Shown: in pieces, positions 36,617-45,926 of the stretch
How the letters are laid out: each line of letters opens with the position of its first letter
How positions within the stretch are numbered: the stretch's first letter is position 1
Assembly (NCBI GenBank): GCA_963769115.1
Contig: CAVYKN010000019.1
Coordinates: 248,001-312,000, forward strand
Direction: 5' to 3'
DNA: 64,000 nt
Source of the DNA: DASTFY01 sp963769115
Lineage (GTDB): Bacteria > Actinomycetota > Acidimicrobiia > Acidimicrobiales > Ilumatobacteraceae
Translations under genes and position numbers: made by a program
The notes under the pieces: model-generated
What the model saw: the letters and a program-made list of their open reading frames with translations, nothing else
Told to the model about the DNA's origin: nothing
Database searches by the model: none

Positions 36617-37738
36617 TCAGGCCCCGAAGTCCTCGCGGGTCCGGCGGGCCTCCGGGTGCAGCACCGTGTAGAGGATGAGACCGAGGGCCGCCACCCCCAG
36701 GGGCACGAACGCGTCGCCCTCGCCCGTGTAGGTCGGGTACAGCACGAGACCGGACAGCAGCGCCGTCCACAGCCAGAGGATGAGCACGCTGCGCCGCTGG
36801 CCGTGGCCGAGCCGCATGAGCCGGTGGTGCAGGTGGTTCTTGTCGGCCACGGTGATGCCCGAGCGGCCGGCCGCCCGCCTGATCACGGCGTAGAGGAAGT
36901 CGAGGATCGGGACGCCGAGGATGACGAGGGGGATGATGAGAGGAGCCAGGAAGAAGTAGGTCTGCCCGCTGAAGCCCTCGTTGGGATCGGAGCGCCCGCC
37001 GACGACGCTGGTCGACGCCGCCATCATCAGCCCCAGCAGCAGCGCGCCGCCGTCGCCCATGAAGATGCGGGCCGGGTTGAAGTTGTGGGGCAGGAAGCCC
37101 ACGCACATGCCCAGCGTGATGACGGCCAGGAGAGGCCCGATGTTCGGCGCCTCCAGCCGCCCGGCGTCGTTGAGCTGCTGGCTGTAGAGGAAGAAGGTGC
37201 CCGAGGCGATGGCGACGATGCCGGCGGCCAGGCCGTCGAGGCCGTCGATGAGGTTGACGGCGTTGGCCATCAGCAGCAGCCAGATCACGGTGATCAGCGG
37301 CACCCAGTCGGCGCCGATCGAGTACACGTCCGAGAACGGCACCCGGAAGTAGAACATCGTCACGCCGAACCAGGCGAGGATGGCGCCCGCGATGACGATG
37401 CCGGTCACCTTGGCGGGCGCCGAGATGGGGCGAAGGTCGTCGACCAGTCCGACGGCGAAGATCACGGCCGCGGCCAGCATCACGCCGAGCGGCTCGGAGT
37501 TGCCGTCGAACAGCGTCGAGAAGCGGTCCATCTGCCAGGCCGCGCCCATGGCCGCGCCGAGGCCGAGGAACATCGCCACCCCGCCGAGGGCCGGCGTGGG
37601 CTGCGGGTGCATGCGCCGGTCGTCGGGAGGGACGACCCAACCGAAGTGGAGCGACACGCGCCGCACGACGGGCGTCGTGACCATCGTGACGAACGCCGCC
37701 ACGAAGCCCACGAACGCATAGCCGGCGAGGTCGGGCAC
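36617..37738 (-). CDS. WecA/TagO-like undecaprenyl-phosphate sugar-1-phosphate transferase
   Basis: The 373-residue polytopic enzyme of the MraY/WecA superfamily moves a sugar-1-phosphate, commonly GlcNAc-1-P, from UDP-sugar to a polyprenyl phosphate at the membrane. Diagnostic motifs are FAVGLVDDLRPIS (Asp pair), MANAVNLIDGLDGLAAG, FMGDGGALLLGL and the cytoplasmic HHRLMRLGHGQRRS loop. About ten membrane helices are visible. The GTG start at 37738 follows GAGG and lies 7 bp after the glyA stop. In actinobacteria this enzyme starts arabinogalactan or related cell-wall glycan synthesis, so it may be essential. Confidence 0.9.
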   Translation of the reverse strand: MPDLAGYAFVGFVAAFVTMVTTPVVRRVSLHFGWVVPPDDRRMHPQPTPALGGVAMFLGLGAAMGAAWQMDRFSTLFDGNSEPLGVMLAAAVIFAVGLVDDLRPISAPAKVTGIVIAGAILAWFGVTMFYFRVPFSDVYSIGADWVPLITVIWLLLMANAVNLIDGLDGLAAGIVAIASGTFFLYSQQLNDAGRLEAPNIGPLLAVITLGMCVGFLPHNFNPARIFMGDGGALLLGLMMAASTSVVGGRSDPNEGFSGQTYFFLAPLIIPLVILGVPILDFLYAVIRRAAGRSGITVADKNHLHHRLMRLGHGQRRSVLILWLWTALLSGLVLYPTYTGEGDAFVPLGVAALGLILYTVLHPEARRTREDFGA

Positions 37739-37745
37739 GGGAACC

Positions 37746-39023
37746 TCAGGCGGGGTAGGGCGGGAACTTGCCGCAGAGCACGGCGACGTCCTCGCGGACC
37801 GCGGCGAGCTCCGCGGGGTCGTCCCGGTGGCGCAGCGCCCGCGCGATGAGCTCGGCGATGGCGGCCATCTCGGGCTGGCGCATCCCCTGGGTGGTGACCG
37901 AGGGCGTGCCGATGCGCACGCCGCTGGTGACGAAGGGCGAGCGGGGGTCGTCGGGGATGGTGTTCTTGTTGAGGGTGATGCCGGCCTGGTCCAGGACGTT
38001 CTGCGCCTCCTTGCCGGTGAGCTCAGCGTCGAAGGTGCGCAGGTCGACCAGCATGAGGTGGTTGTCGGTACCACCCGACACCAGGCGGAAACCCTCCGCG
38101 GCCAACCCCTCGGCGAGAGCGGCGGCGTTGGCCACGATCTGGTGGGCGTAGTCACGGAACGAGGGATGCATCGCCTCGCGGAACGCCACCGCCTTGGCGG
38201 CGATGACGTGCTCCAGCGGCCCGCCCTGGAGCCCGGGGAAGATGGCCTTGTCGATCCGCGGACCGAGCTCGGCACTGCTCAGGATGGCACCACCACGCGG
38301 GCCGCGCAGCGTCTTGTGCGTGGTGAGCGTGACGACGTCGGCGATGCCCACCGGGCTCGGATGCGCGCCGCCCGCGATGAGGCCGGCGATGTGCGCGATG
38401 TCGAACATCAGCAGCGCGTCGACCTCGTCGGCGATGGCCCGGAACGGCTCGGCATCGATCCGGCGTGGGTAAGCCGTCGCCCCGGCAACGATCATCCGCG
38501 GCCGGTGCGCAAGCGCGAGATCTCGCACCTGATCGAAGTCCATGCGCTCGTCGCTCGGGCTCAGCTTGTAGGACACGAAGTGGTAGAGGATGCCGCTGGC
38601 GTTGACCGGCGAACCGTGCGTCAGGTGCCCGCCGTGGTCGAGCGAGAGGCCCAGGATCGTGTCGCCCGGCTCCAGCAGGCCCAGGTAGACGGCCATGTTG
38701 GCGTTGGCGCCGGAGTGGGGCTGCACGTTGGCGTGCTCGGCGCCGAAGAGCTGCTTGGCCCGCTCGATGGCGAGGGTCTCTGACTCGTCGATGAACTGGT
38801 TGCCGCCGTAGTAGCGCTTGGCGGGGTAACCCTCGGCGTACTTGTTGGTCAGGACGGAACCGGTCGCGCGGAGGACGGCCGGCGAGGTGAAGTTCTCGCT
38901 GGCGATGAGCTGGATCGTGGTGTTCTGGCGCTCCTCCTCCCGGCCGATGACGGCGAAGAGCTCGTCGTCCGGATCGATGTCGGACGGCCACATCACGGAA
39001 GGCGGCGTCACGGGGGGTGGCAT
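37746..39023 (-). CDS. glyA: Serine hydroxymethyltransferase
   Basis: The 425-residue PLP enzyme converts serine and tetrahydrofolate to glycine and 5,10-methylene-THF. Signatures are LIASENFTSPAVL, the NKYAEGYPAKRYYGG substrate region, HSGANANMAVYLGLLEPGD, the PLP-lysine segment VVTLTTHKTLRGPRGG, and GIRIGTP-like GVRIGTPSVTTQGM. The N-terminus carries a dozen extra residues. Its ATG shares the stop region of rpiB (TGATG), so rpiB-glyA-wecA-like are transcribed together. It complements the serA/serC genes at 44-48 kb. Confidence 0.96.
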   Translation of the reverse strand: MPPPVTPPSVMWPSDIDPDDELFAVIGREEERQNTTIQLIASENFTSPAVLRATGSVLTNKYAEGYPAKRYYGGNQFIDESETLAIERAKQLFGAEHANVQPHSGANANMAVYLGLLEPGDTILGLSLDHGGHLTHGSPVNASGILYHFVSYKLSPSDERMDFDQVRDLALAHRPRMIVAGATAYPRRIDAEPFRAIADEVDALLMFDIAHIAGLIAGGAHPSPVGIADVVTLTTHKTLRGPRGGAILSSAELGPRIDKAIFPGLQGGPLEHVIAAKAVAFREAMHPSFRDYAHQIVANAAALAEGLAAEGFRLVSGGTDNHLMLVDLRTFDAELTGKEAQNVLDQAGITLNKNTIPDDPRSPFVTSGVRIGTPSVTTQGMRQPEMAAIAELIARALRHRDDPAELAAVREDVAVLCGKFPPYPA

Positions 39024-39469
39024 CAGAACTCGTCCTCCAGGGCGCTGATCTCGGCCAGCCTCTTGGCGTGGCGGCCGCCTTCGAACGGAGTGGTGAGGAA
39101 GGTGTGCAGGATCAGCTCCGCCAGACCGGTCCCGACCACGCGGGCGCCCATCGACAGCACGTTGGCGTCGTTGTGGGCGCGGGCGAACCGCGCCGTGTAG
39201 AGGTCGTTGCAGAGCGCCGCCCGCACGCCGCGCACCTTGTTGGCCGACAGCTGCTCGCCCTGGCCGCTGCCGCCGAGCACGATGCCGAGATCCGCCTGCC
39301 CGTCGCGCACGGCCCGGCCCACGGCCGAGCAGTAGATGGGGTAGTCGACGGGCTCCTCGCTGTCGGTCCCGAGGTCGGTCACCTCGTGTCCCTCATCGGT
39401 CAGGAGGGGGATCAGATGCTGCTTGAGCAGATAGCCGGCGTGATCGGAGCCGATGGCGATCCGGGGCAC
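39023..39469 (-). CDS. rpiB: Ribose-5-phosphate isomerase B
   Basis: This 148-residue RpiB/LacAB-type isomerase interconverts ribose 5-phosphate and ribulose 5-phosphate. It has IAIGSDHAGYLLKQHL at the N-terminus, DYPIYCSAVGRAV, the glycine loop GIVLGGSGQGEQLSANKVRGVRAALC, and the catalytic-region HNDANVLSMGARV. The usual actinobacterial active-site pattern (Ser/Gly loop with acidic base) appears complete. It is TGATG-coupled to glyA. Confidence 0.95.
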   Translation of the reverse strand: MPRIAIGSDHAGYLLKQHLIPLLTDEGHEVTDLGTDSEEPVDYPIYCSAVGRAVRDGQADLGIVLGGSGQGEQLSANKVRGVRAALCNDLYTARFARAHNDANVLSMGARVVGTGLAELILHTFLTTPFEGGRHAKRLAEISALEDEF

Positions 39470-39532
39470 CGGTCCAGTGTAGTGAGGGGCCTCCCGGAGC
39501 GGTCGGAGGGCCGCTCCGGCAGCCGGAGGGGC

Positions 39533-40321
39533 TCAGGAGTAACGGGTGACGAAACCGCGGCGGCGGAAGACCCGCAGCAGGTGGGTGGCGAACAAGCCGC
39601 TGAGGGCGATGAGCAGGAGGGAGCTGCCGAGCGCCAGCCAGAAGCCCGGCCAGTCGAACGGCTGACCGTCGAGCGCGTCGCGCAGCTCGGCGAAGGCCCA
39701 CGTGGTGGGCAGGAGGGAGGAGAAGGCGCGCAGGCCCGGGGGCAGCGACTCCACCGGGAAGAACACGCCGGACAGGGCCATGACCACGTAGTTGAGGCCC
39801 CAGGTGAGGATCTCGGCGCTCTGCCCGTACCGGAGGATGAGGCCGATCACGACCAGCGCCAGCGCCCAACCGTTGAGGACGAGGATCCAGGCCACGGGGA
39901 TGACCGACCAGCCGACCTCGCTCAGGTCGAACCCGAACAGCACGATCGTCGTCACGGTCAGGGCGGCCATGGCGAGCAGCGTCTTCAACAGCCCGAAGAA
40001 CCCGACGGCCACCGTGTACTCGAGCTCGGTGACCGGCGTGGTCAGGATGTTGAGGAGGTTGCGGGTCCAGGTCTCCTCCATGACGCCTGTGGTGGCGGTG
40101 ATCTGGACCTGGAACAGCACGTGGAAGAGCACGATCCCGGCCAGCAGGTAGGCGGTGCCCGCCCGGCTGCCCGAGTCCTGCGCGGCGACGAACACGCCGA
40201 GCGAGCCCCACAGGATGACGTCCATGAGCGGCCAGAAGCCGACCTCGAACCAGCGGTGGGGAGAGCGCCAGAGCACGAGCCAGTGCCGGCGGACGATGAC
40301 GGCGACACGGTGGAGGTTCAC
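39533..40321 (-). CDS. ABC-2 type transporter permease
   Basis: The 262-residue protein has six membrane helices. ABC-2 permease features include VGFWPLMDVILWGSLGVF, the amphipathic MEETWTRNLLNILTTPV connecting segment, LNYVVMALSGVFFPVESLPPGL and the C-terminal ATHLLRVFRRRGF. The GTG start overlaps the stop of the ATPase gene (GTGA). Together they form an exporter for a lipid, drug or polysaccharide. The substrate is unknown. Confidence 0.88.
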   Translation of the reverse strand: MNLHRVAVIVRRHWLVLWRSPHRWFEVGFWPLMDVILWGSLGVFVAAQDSGSRAGTAYLLAGIVLFHVLFQVQITATTGVMEETWTRNLLNILTTPVTELEYTVAVGFFGLLKTLLAMAALTVTTIVLFGFDLSEVGWSVIPVAWILVLNGWALALVVIGLILRYGQSAEILTWGLNYVVMALSGVFFPVESLPPGLRAFSSLLPTTWAFAELRDALDGQPFDWPGFWLALGSSLLLIALSGLFATHLLRVFRRRGFVTRYS

Positions 40322-41070
40322 GGCTCCCCGCCCTCCGTCAGCAAGGACTGGCCGGCGACCTCGAGGAACGCGCCCTCCAGATCCTCGGTGCCGAACTGCT
40401 CGGCGATCTCCGCCGGGGTGCCGTCGGCGGCAACGCGGCCGCGGGCCAGGATGACGACCCGCTCGCACAAGGTCTCGACCTCGCGCATGTTGTGGCTGGT
40501 GACGAGGAGGGCGGTGCCGTCGTCCCGGTGGACGTCGAGCAGCGCGCTGCGCACCCGCTGGGCGACATCGGGGTCCAATGAGGCCGTTGGCTCGTCGAGG
40601 ACCAGCAGGCGGGGCCGGTGCAGCACCGCCTTCACGATGCCGACCAGCGTGCGCTGACCCGAGGACAGCTCCTGGCCCCGCCGCCCGGCCAGCGGCCCGA
40701 CGCCGAAGCGCTCGATGGCCGTGGTCACCACGGCCCCGGGCCGCCGGATGCCGTACAGGCCGGCGAAGATCTCGAGCGACTCGCGCACCGTCAGGTTCTC
40801 CGGCAGCGGCAGGTAGCCGGCCACGAACCCCACCTGCTCCATCGCCTTGGACCGGTGGCGGGGCAGCTGCCTGCCCACGACGTGCACGGTGCCGGCATCG
40901 GGGAGGATCACGCCGAGCAGCATCAGGAGCGTCGTCGTCTTGCCGGCGCCGTTCGGGCCGAGGAGCCCGACGCGCGCCGCGGCGGGCACGGTCAGGTCCA
41001 GCGCGTCGACCGCCATGACGGACCGGAAGCGCTTCGTGAGCGCGCGCAGCTCCACGACGTCCCCCGTCAT
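40318..41070 (-). CDS. ABC-2 transporter ATP-binding protein
   Basis: The 250-residue ATPase has Walker A LLGPNGAGKTTTL near residues 37-49, a Q-loop region, the signature ELSSGQRTL (a Gly-Gln variant of LSGGQ), Walker B LLVLDEPTASLDPD and switch His in VTSHNMREVETLC. It resembles DrrA/NatA-type ATPases. The ATG at 41070 gives the usual start (VVELRALTKRF). It is coupled to the permease downstream. Confidence 0.93.
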   Translation of the reverse strand: MTGDVVELRALTKRFRSVMAVDALDLTVPAAARVGLLGPNGAGKTTTLLMLLGVILPDAGTVHVVGRQLPRHRSKAMEQVGFVAGYLPLPENLTVRESLEIFAGLYGIRRPGAVVTTAIERFGVGPLAGRRGQELSSGQRTLVGIVKAVLHRPRLLVLDEPTASLDPDVAQRVRSALLDVHRDDGTALLVTSHNMREVETLCERVVILARGRVAADGTPAEIAEQFGTEDLEGAFLEVAGQSLLTEGGEP

Positions 41071-41116
41071 GCGAACAGTGTCGCCGCCCCGCCGGACCGG
41101 CGACGAGTGAGTTTGG

Positions 41117-41845
41117 CTAGAGGATCGCCCGCACGTCCTCGCCCAGTGCGAGGCCGAACCGGACCAGCGCGACCACGAGGAGGGCGCGCCCGAGCCACAC
41201 CACGACCGGTGATCGCCACCACCGCCCGACCGGCTCCACGTAGTGGCCGAGCGCCCAGCCGCCGAGCACCACCGCGGCAAGCATGAGGGCGGCCGGAGCG
41301 AAGAGCAACAGCACCAGGTTCGGAAGGAAAGCCCACCAGGGCACCGCCCGCTCGGCTTCCCGGTCGAGGGCCCGCTCGACGAACACGCTCAGCACCGCGC
41401 CGTAGCCGGCCGGGATGACGATGAAGAGCACCACCGCCAGCCAGAGGGGGCTGAGGAGCGTGAAGTCGACCCCGCCTGGGTTGAGGAGTCCCGTCCCGCC
41501 GATCACACCGGCCAGCACCGCGGTCGCCCCCACTCGCCAGCGGGCAGGCACCCACTGCCGCAGGAGGAGGTAGATCGGGCCGCCCACCGCCCCGACGACG
41601 CCGGTGATGGCGAGCAGGATGAGCGTCGAGAAGCTGATGCGGCCGATCTCGAAGCCGTCGTCGCTCTCGATGCCGATGACGGCAGAAGAAGAGGTGAGCC
41701 GCAGGACGAACATCGCGATGCGGCCGCCGATCCCGCCCACCACCACGCCGCAGAGGATCGCCACCGAGGTGGCCAGCCCGACGCGCCGGAGCATGGCGAT
41801 GAAATCGGATCGTTGCCGCCGTGCCACGCCCAGGTGTTCATGCAC
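41117..41845 (-). CDS. Polytopic membrane protein of unknown function
   Basis: The 242-residue protein has about six hydrophobic helices: LATSVAILCGVVVGGIGGRIAMFVL, TLILLAITGVVGAVGGPIYLLL, TAVLAGVIGGTGLL, LWLAVVLFIVIPAGYGAVLSVFV, LVLLLFAPAALMLAAVVLGG and a last helix near the end. The Gly-rich first helix GGIGGRIAM recurs in several uncharacterised actinobacterial proteins. No catalytic motif is visible. It lies 46 bp upstream of the ABC-2 genes on the same strand and is divergent from the leuA leader. Confidence 0.68.
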   Translation of the reverse strand: MHEHLGVARRQRSDFIAMLRRVGLATSVAILCGVVVGGIGGRIAMFVLRLTSSSAVIGIESDDGFEIGRISFSTLILLAITGVVGAVGGPIYLLLRQWVPARWRVGATAVLAGVIGGTGLLNPGGVDFTLLSPLWLAVVLFIVIPAGYGAVLSVFVERALDREAERAVPWWAFLPNLVLLLFAPAALMLAAVVLGGWALGHYVEPVGRWWRSPVVVWLGRALLVVALVRFGLALGEDVRAIL

Positions 41846-41868
41846 CGTCTGGCGACGATAGCCCGTGG

Positions 41869-41897
41869 TTGACAGCGACGAACCGCCGCATCAGACT
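41869..41897 (+). promoter_or_regulatory. Candidate promoter of the leuA leader
   Basis: TTGACA (41869-41874) is a perfect -35 box. A 17-bp spacer leads to CAGACT (41892-41897), which keeps the A2 and T6 of the actinobacterial TAnnnT -10. Initiation would fall at or within a base or two of the leader ATG at 41905, giving a leaderless leader peptide. Confidence 0.6.
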
Positions 41898-41904
41898 TGA
41901 GCCG

Positions 41905-41940
41905 ATGTCGCGCGCCGCCTTGGACCTCCTCCTTATGTGA
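41905..41940 (+). CDS. leuA leader peptide (Leu-rich attenuator ORF)
   Basis: The 11-residue ORF MSRAALDLLLM ends at TGA 41938-41940. Four of its last six residues are leucine, encoded by TTG and CTC CTC CTT. It precedes a strong terminator hairpin and leuA. Ribosome stalling at the Leu codons when charged tRNA-Leu is scarce would free the leader for an antiterminator. Its ACCTCCT segment can pair with the AGGAGGT arm of the terminator. Start signals suggest leaderless translation. Confidence 0.72.
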   Translation: MSRAALDLLLM

Positions 41941-41967
41941 AGGCGTTCGCCCCATATCGCGTTCGCC

Positions 41968-42006
41968 GAACCTCCTGCGCCTCTGGCCAGGAGGTTCTTC
42001 CGTTTT
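41968..42006 (+). terminator. Attenuator terminator upstream of leuA
   Basis: GAACCTCCTG (41968-41977) and CAGGAGGTTC (41988-41997) form a perfect 10-bp stem with a 10-nt loop. TTCCGTTTT follows, a rho-independent terminator ending 20 bp before the leuA ATG. Position after a Leu-rich leader ORF marks it as an attenuator. Confidence 0.82.
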
Positions 42007-42025
42007 CGAGAAAGGACCCCTACCC

Positions 42026-43718
42026 ATGCCTCCCCAGCCCGTGAACCCGACGAAGATGCCGTTCGAGCGGTACCGGCCCTTCATCCCGTTCCCCCACGGG
42101 CTCCCGGACCGCACCTGGCCCGACGCCCGGATCGAGAAGGCCCCGCTCTGGTGCTCGGTGGACCTGCGTGACGGGAACCAGGCCCTCATCGACCCCATGG
42201 ACATCGAGCGCAAGCGCCGCATGTTCGACACCGTCGTCAACGATGGGGTTCAAGGAGGTCGAGGTCGGCTTCCCTTCGGCCAGCCAGCCCGACTTCGACT
42301 TCGTACGGGTGCTGATCGAGGAGGACCTGATCCCCGACGACGTCACCATCCAGGTCCTGACCCAGTGCCGGCAGGACCTGATCGAGCGCACCTACGAATG
42401 CATCGAGGGGGCGCCCCGGGCCATCGTGCACTTCTACAACTCGACGTCCATCCTGCAGCGGCGGGTCGTCTTCGGCCTCGACCGGGCGGGCATCACCGAC
42501 ATCGCCGTCAACGCCGCCAAGCTGTGCCGCAAGCTCGAGCAGGGCATGGGCGACACCGCCATCCGCTACGAGTACTCACCCGAGAGCTTCACGGGCACCG
42601 AGCCGGACTACGGGTTGGAGGTCTGCGAGGCAGTGATGGACGTGATCGAGCCCACACCCGACCGGCCGATCATCCTGAACCTGCCGGCGACCGTCGAGAT
42701 GTACACCCCGAACATCTACGCCGACGTGATCGAGTGGTTCCACCGCCACATCTCCCGGCGGGACTCCGTGATCCTGTCGTTGCATCCGCACAATGACCGG
42801 GGTTGCGGCGTCGCCGCAGCCGAGTTGGGGGTCATGGCCGGCGCCGACCGCGTGGAGGGCACGCTGTTCGGCAACGGCGAGCGCACCGGCAACGTCGACA
42901 TCGTCAACCTGGCCATGAACCTGTTCGTGCAGGGCGTCGACCCCGAGCTCGACATCAATGACATCGACGGGCTGCGGCGGGCGGCCGAGTACTGCAACCG
43001 GTTGCCCGTCCATCCTCGCCACCCGTACGTGGGCGACCTCGTCTACACCGCCTTCTCCGGCTCCCACCAGGACGCCATCAAGAAGGGGATCGAGGCGCTG
43101 CCCTCCGACTACGAGGCGTGGGAGGTGCCGTACCTGCCGATCGATCCGTCCCACGTGGGCCGGACCTACGAGGCCGTGATCAGGGTCAACAGCCAGTCCG
43201 GCAAGGGCGGCGTGGCCTACATCATGAAGGCCGAGCACGGGTTCGAACTGCCGCGACGGCTGCAGATCGAGTTCTCCAAGACCATTCAGGCCATCACAGA
43301 GGACACCGGCACCGAGATCGCCCCGGGCGCCATGTGGGACACGTTCCAGCGCGAGTACCTCCCGCCCGACCCCGCGGTCGTGCTGGAGAGCCACGAGCTG
43401 CGCTCGGACGCCGACGGTCGCACCGTCATCACCGCCCAGCTCCTGGTCGACGGCGAGCACCGGACCATCACGGGCGAGGGCAACGGACCCATCGACGCGT
43501 TCGTGCACGCGGTGCGGGAGGGGTTGGGCCTCGAGCTCGACGTGGTCGACTACGCCGAGCACGCCATGGGTGCGGGCGCCGACGCCACCGCGGTCGCCTA
43601 CGTCGAGACGGTCGGTCCGAGCGGGGACACCCGCTGGGGGGTGGGCACGCACCCGAACATCATCACGGCGTCCCTGCGCGCGGTGGTGTCCGCGATCCCC
43701 CGGCAGCGCCAGGCCTAA
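42026..43718 (+). CDS. leuA: 2-isopropylmalate synthase (one frameshift in the given sequence)
   Basis: The enzyme condenses acetyl-CoA with 2-ketoisovalerate, the first leucine-specific step. CSVDLRDGNQALIDPMD holds the metal-binding Asp. After an extra base near 42243 the frame resumes at MGFKEVEVGFPSASQPDFDFVR. Next come ILSLHPHNDRGCGVAAAELG (His-x-His metal ligands), GTLFGNGERTGNVDIVNLAMNL and a C-terminal leucine-binding regulatory domain (YIMKAEHGFELPRRLQIEFSKTIQAI onward). Corrected length is 563 residues, the long actinobacterial LeuA type. Regulation is by the attenuator upstream plus probable feedback through the C-terminal domain. Confidence 0.94.
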
Positions 43719-43727
43719 CCTGACCGG

Positions 43728-44143
43728 ATGGCACGGTTGCTGCGACGACTCCTCGTCCTCGCGCTCTTCGGGGCCGCACTCGCCGCCGCCGTCCGCGCGC
43801 TGCAGGCACGGCGGGCCGTGGCACCGGCGCCCGACGCCGGGCCGAGCTGGCCGCCGCTGACGCCGGTCGAAGCGGACGGTGCCGCCGCCGCGGAGGTCGA
43901 AGAGGTCGTGACCGAGGTCGCGGCCAACGTCGAGAGCAGCGTCGAGAGCCGAGGGCCGAGGGCACCGCGGCGTGGGTCGAGCCGGTCGGCGGTGGTTGCC
44001 CCGACGGCTACCCCGTCAAGGCCAGCCACTCCGGCATCTTCCACGTGGAAGGCGGTGCGTTCTACGAGCGCACCGTTCCCGAGCGCTGCTATCTCGATCC
44101 GCAGGCCGCCGAAGCGGACGGCTACCGTCCCGCCCGGCGCTGA
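43728..44143 (+). CDS. Membrane-anchored protein with C-terminal Cys/Gly 'sunset'-like domain, frameshifted
   Basis: The N-terminus MARLLRRLLVLALFGAALAAAVRALQARR is a single membrane anchor, followed by a Pro/Ala/Glu spacer. Frame changes near 43960 (-1 or two +1). The C-terminal part then reads CPDGYPVKASHSGIFHVEGG ... YERTVPERCYLDPQAAEADGYRPARR. The C-P-D-G-x-P-V-K-A, G-I-F-H, G-G-x-x-Y and R-C-Y ... A-x-G-Y-R pattern matches the small Ada-like/sunset domain often found at actinobacterial protein C-termini. It begins 9 bp after leuA and precedes the ferredoxin gene. Role unknown. Confidence 0.6.
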
Positions 44144-44168
44144 GCGGCGCTCGACGGGAGGTCATCGA

Positions 44169-44360
44169 ATGAAGGTTGTCGTGGACTTCGACGTGTGCGC
44201 CAGCACCGGGGCCTGCATGCAGGTGTGCCCGGAGGTCTTCGAGGTGCGCAGCGACGGCTACCTCTACGTGTTGCAGGAAGAGCCGGGCGAGGAGCTGCGG
44301 GCCAAGGTGACGGAAGCCGCTGAGCTCTGCCCGACCGGCGCCATCACGATCGAGGGCTAG
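44169..44360 (+). CDS. [3Fe-4S]-type ferredoxin, 63 aa
   Basis: MKVVVDFDVCASTGACMQVCPEVFEV carries Cys10, Cys16 and Cys20, with Thr13 where the second cluster Cys of a [4Fe-4S] motif would be. Cys54 is in ELCPTGAI. This C-x5-C-x3-CP ... CP arrangement is typical of [3Fe-4S] or labile-cluster ferredoxins that serve cytochrome P450s in actinobacteria. No P450 is in the window, so the partner is unknown. Its stop TAG overlaps the serA stop on the other strand within one CTAG palindrome. Confidence 0.88.
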   Translation: MKVVVDFDVCASTGACMQVCPEVFEVRSDGYLYVLQEEPGEELRAKVTEAAELCPTGAITIEG

Positions 44361-45926
44361 TCCCCCGACAGAGGGTGCACGGAGATGATGCCGGGCGTGC
44401 GCCGCAGCTGATCGATCAGCGACCACGGCACGGGTGTCGTGGTCGCGAGGACCATGAGCGCGGACCCGGGCGTCGGCGTCCGGCCGACGTCCATGTCGGC
44501 GATGTTGACGTCGGCCTCGCCGAGCACCGTGCCGACGACCCCGATCATCCCGGGTCGGTCGTCGTTGCGCACGACCAGCATGTGGGTGGCCGGCGGGACG
44601 TCGGTGGCATGGCCGTCGAGCGTGACGATGCGGGCCTCCCCCCGGCGCCCGCCCAACGTGCCGGCGATGTCGTGGTCGCCTCCCCGGATGGTGATCAGGT
44701 TCATGTGGTCGACCGGGGTGTTGCAGTTGACCTCGCGGATCTCGACCCCGTGCTCCCTGGCCAGGGTGGGCGCGTTGACGTAGGTGACCGGGTCCTCGCT
44801 GACCCCACCGAACAGGCCCTTGAGCGTGGCCAGCGTCAGGATCCGGGTGTCGTAGTCGGCGATCTGGCCCTCGTAGCAGACCTCCACGGTCGACGGCACT
44901 CCCTCGGCGAGCGAGGTGAACAGCCGGCCCAGCCGCTCGGCCAGCGCGAGGAACGGCCGCACCGTCTCCGACGCCTCGGCGGCGTTCACGTTGACGGCGA
45001 AGGGGACGAACTCGCCGGCCAGGGCCAGAAGCACCATCTCGGCGATGGTCTCGCCGGCCTTGTCCTGCGCCTCACGGGTGCTGGCCCCCAGATGGGGGGT
45101 GACGACGACGCTGTCCAGCTCGAACAGCGGGGATTCCGTGGTCGGTTCGCTGGCGAAGACGTCGAGCGCGGCACCGGCGATCACCCCTTCCCGGACGGCC
45201 CAGGCCAGGGCTTCCTCGTCCACGATCCCGCCGCGGGCCACGTTGATCACCCGCAGGGTGGGCTTGGCCAGGGCCAGCAGCTCCTTGGTCACCAGGCCCA
45301 CCGTCTCCCTGGTGCGCGGGAGGTGGATGGTGAGGAAGTCGCTCTCGGCCACCACCTGCTCCAACCCGACCAGCTCGACACCCATGTGGCGGGCCCGCTC
45401 GGGCCCGACGAAGGGGTCATACGCCAGGAGGCGCAGGCCGAAGGCCTGCGCCCGCTGCGCGACCAGCTTGCCGATGCGTCCCAGGCCGACGATCCCGAGC
45501 GTCTTGCCGTCGAGCTCGACGCCCTCCCACTGGGACCGCTCCCACCGCCCCGCCTTCAAGCGCCGTGTGGGCCTGCGGGACGTTGCGGGCCTGGGCCAGC
45601 AGCAGCGCCATGGTGTGCTCGGCGGCGGACACGATGTTCGACTGCGGTGCGTTGACCACCATCACGCCCCGGCGGGTGGCGGCATCGAGGTCGACGTTGT
45701 CGAGCCCGATGCCGGCCCGACCGACGACCATCAGCTCGGGCGCCGCCTCCAACACCTCTGCGGTGACCTGCGTGGCCGAGCGGATGACGAGCGCGTGCGC
45801 GTCGGTCACCGCGTCGAGCAGACCCTCGGGTGTGAGCCCAAGCTGGACATCGACGTCGTGGCCCGCGGCGCGCAGCTCCTCCAGCCCGCTGTCGGCGATC
45901 TCCTCGGTGACGACGATCCGGCCCAT
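44357..45926 (-). CDS. serA: D-3-phosphoglycerate dehydrogenase (one frameshift in the given sequence)
   Basis: The enzyme oxidises 3-phosphoglycerate, the first step of serine synthesis. N-terminal MGRIVVTEEIADSGLEELRAAGHDVDV and VVGRAGIGLDNVDL lead to an extra base near 45562 (HTALKAGRWERSQW). The NAD domain has LGIVGLGRIGKLVAQRA, VINVARGGIVDEEAL and the catalytic His in TPHLGASTREAQ. The intervening ASB domain and the C-terminal ACT domain (MLVVRNDDRPGMIGVVGTVLGEADVNIADMDV) mark the long mycobacterial type, with serine feedback. Corrected length is 522 residues. It is TGATG-coupled to the aminotransferase. Confidence 0.94.

Noticed and set aside
34239..41070. Pairing of the FtsX-like permease with the ABC ATPase at 40.3 kb
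   Set aside because: That ATPase is translationally coupled to its own ABC-2 permease and lies 4 kb away on the opposite strand.
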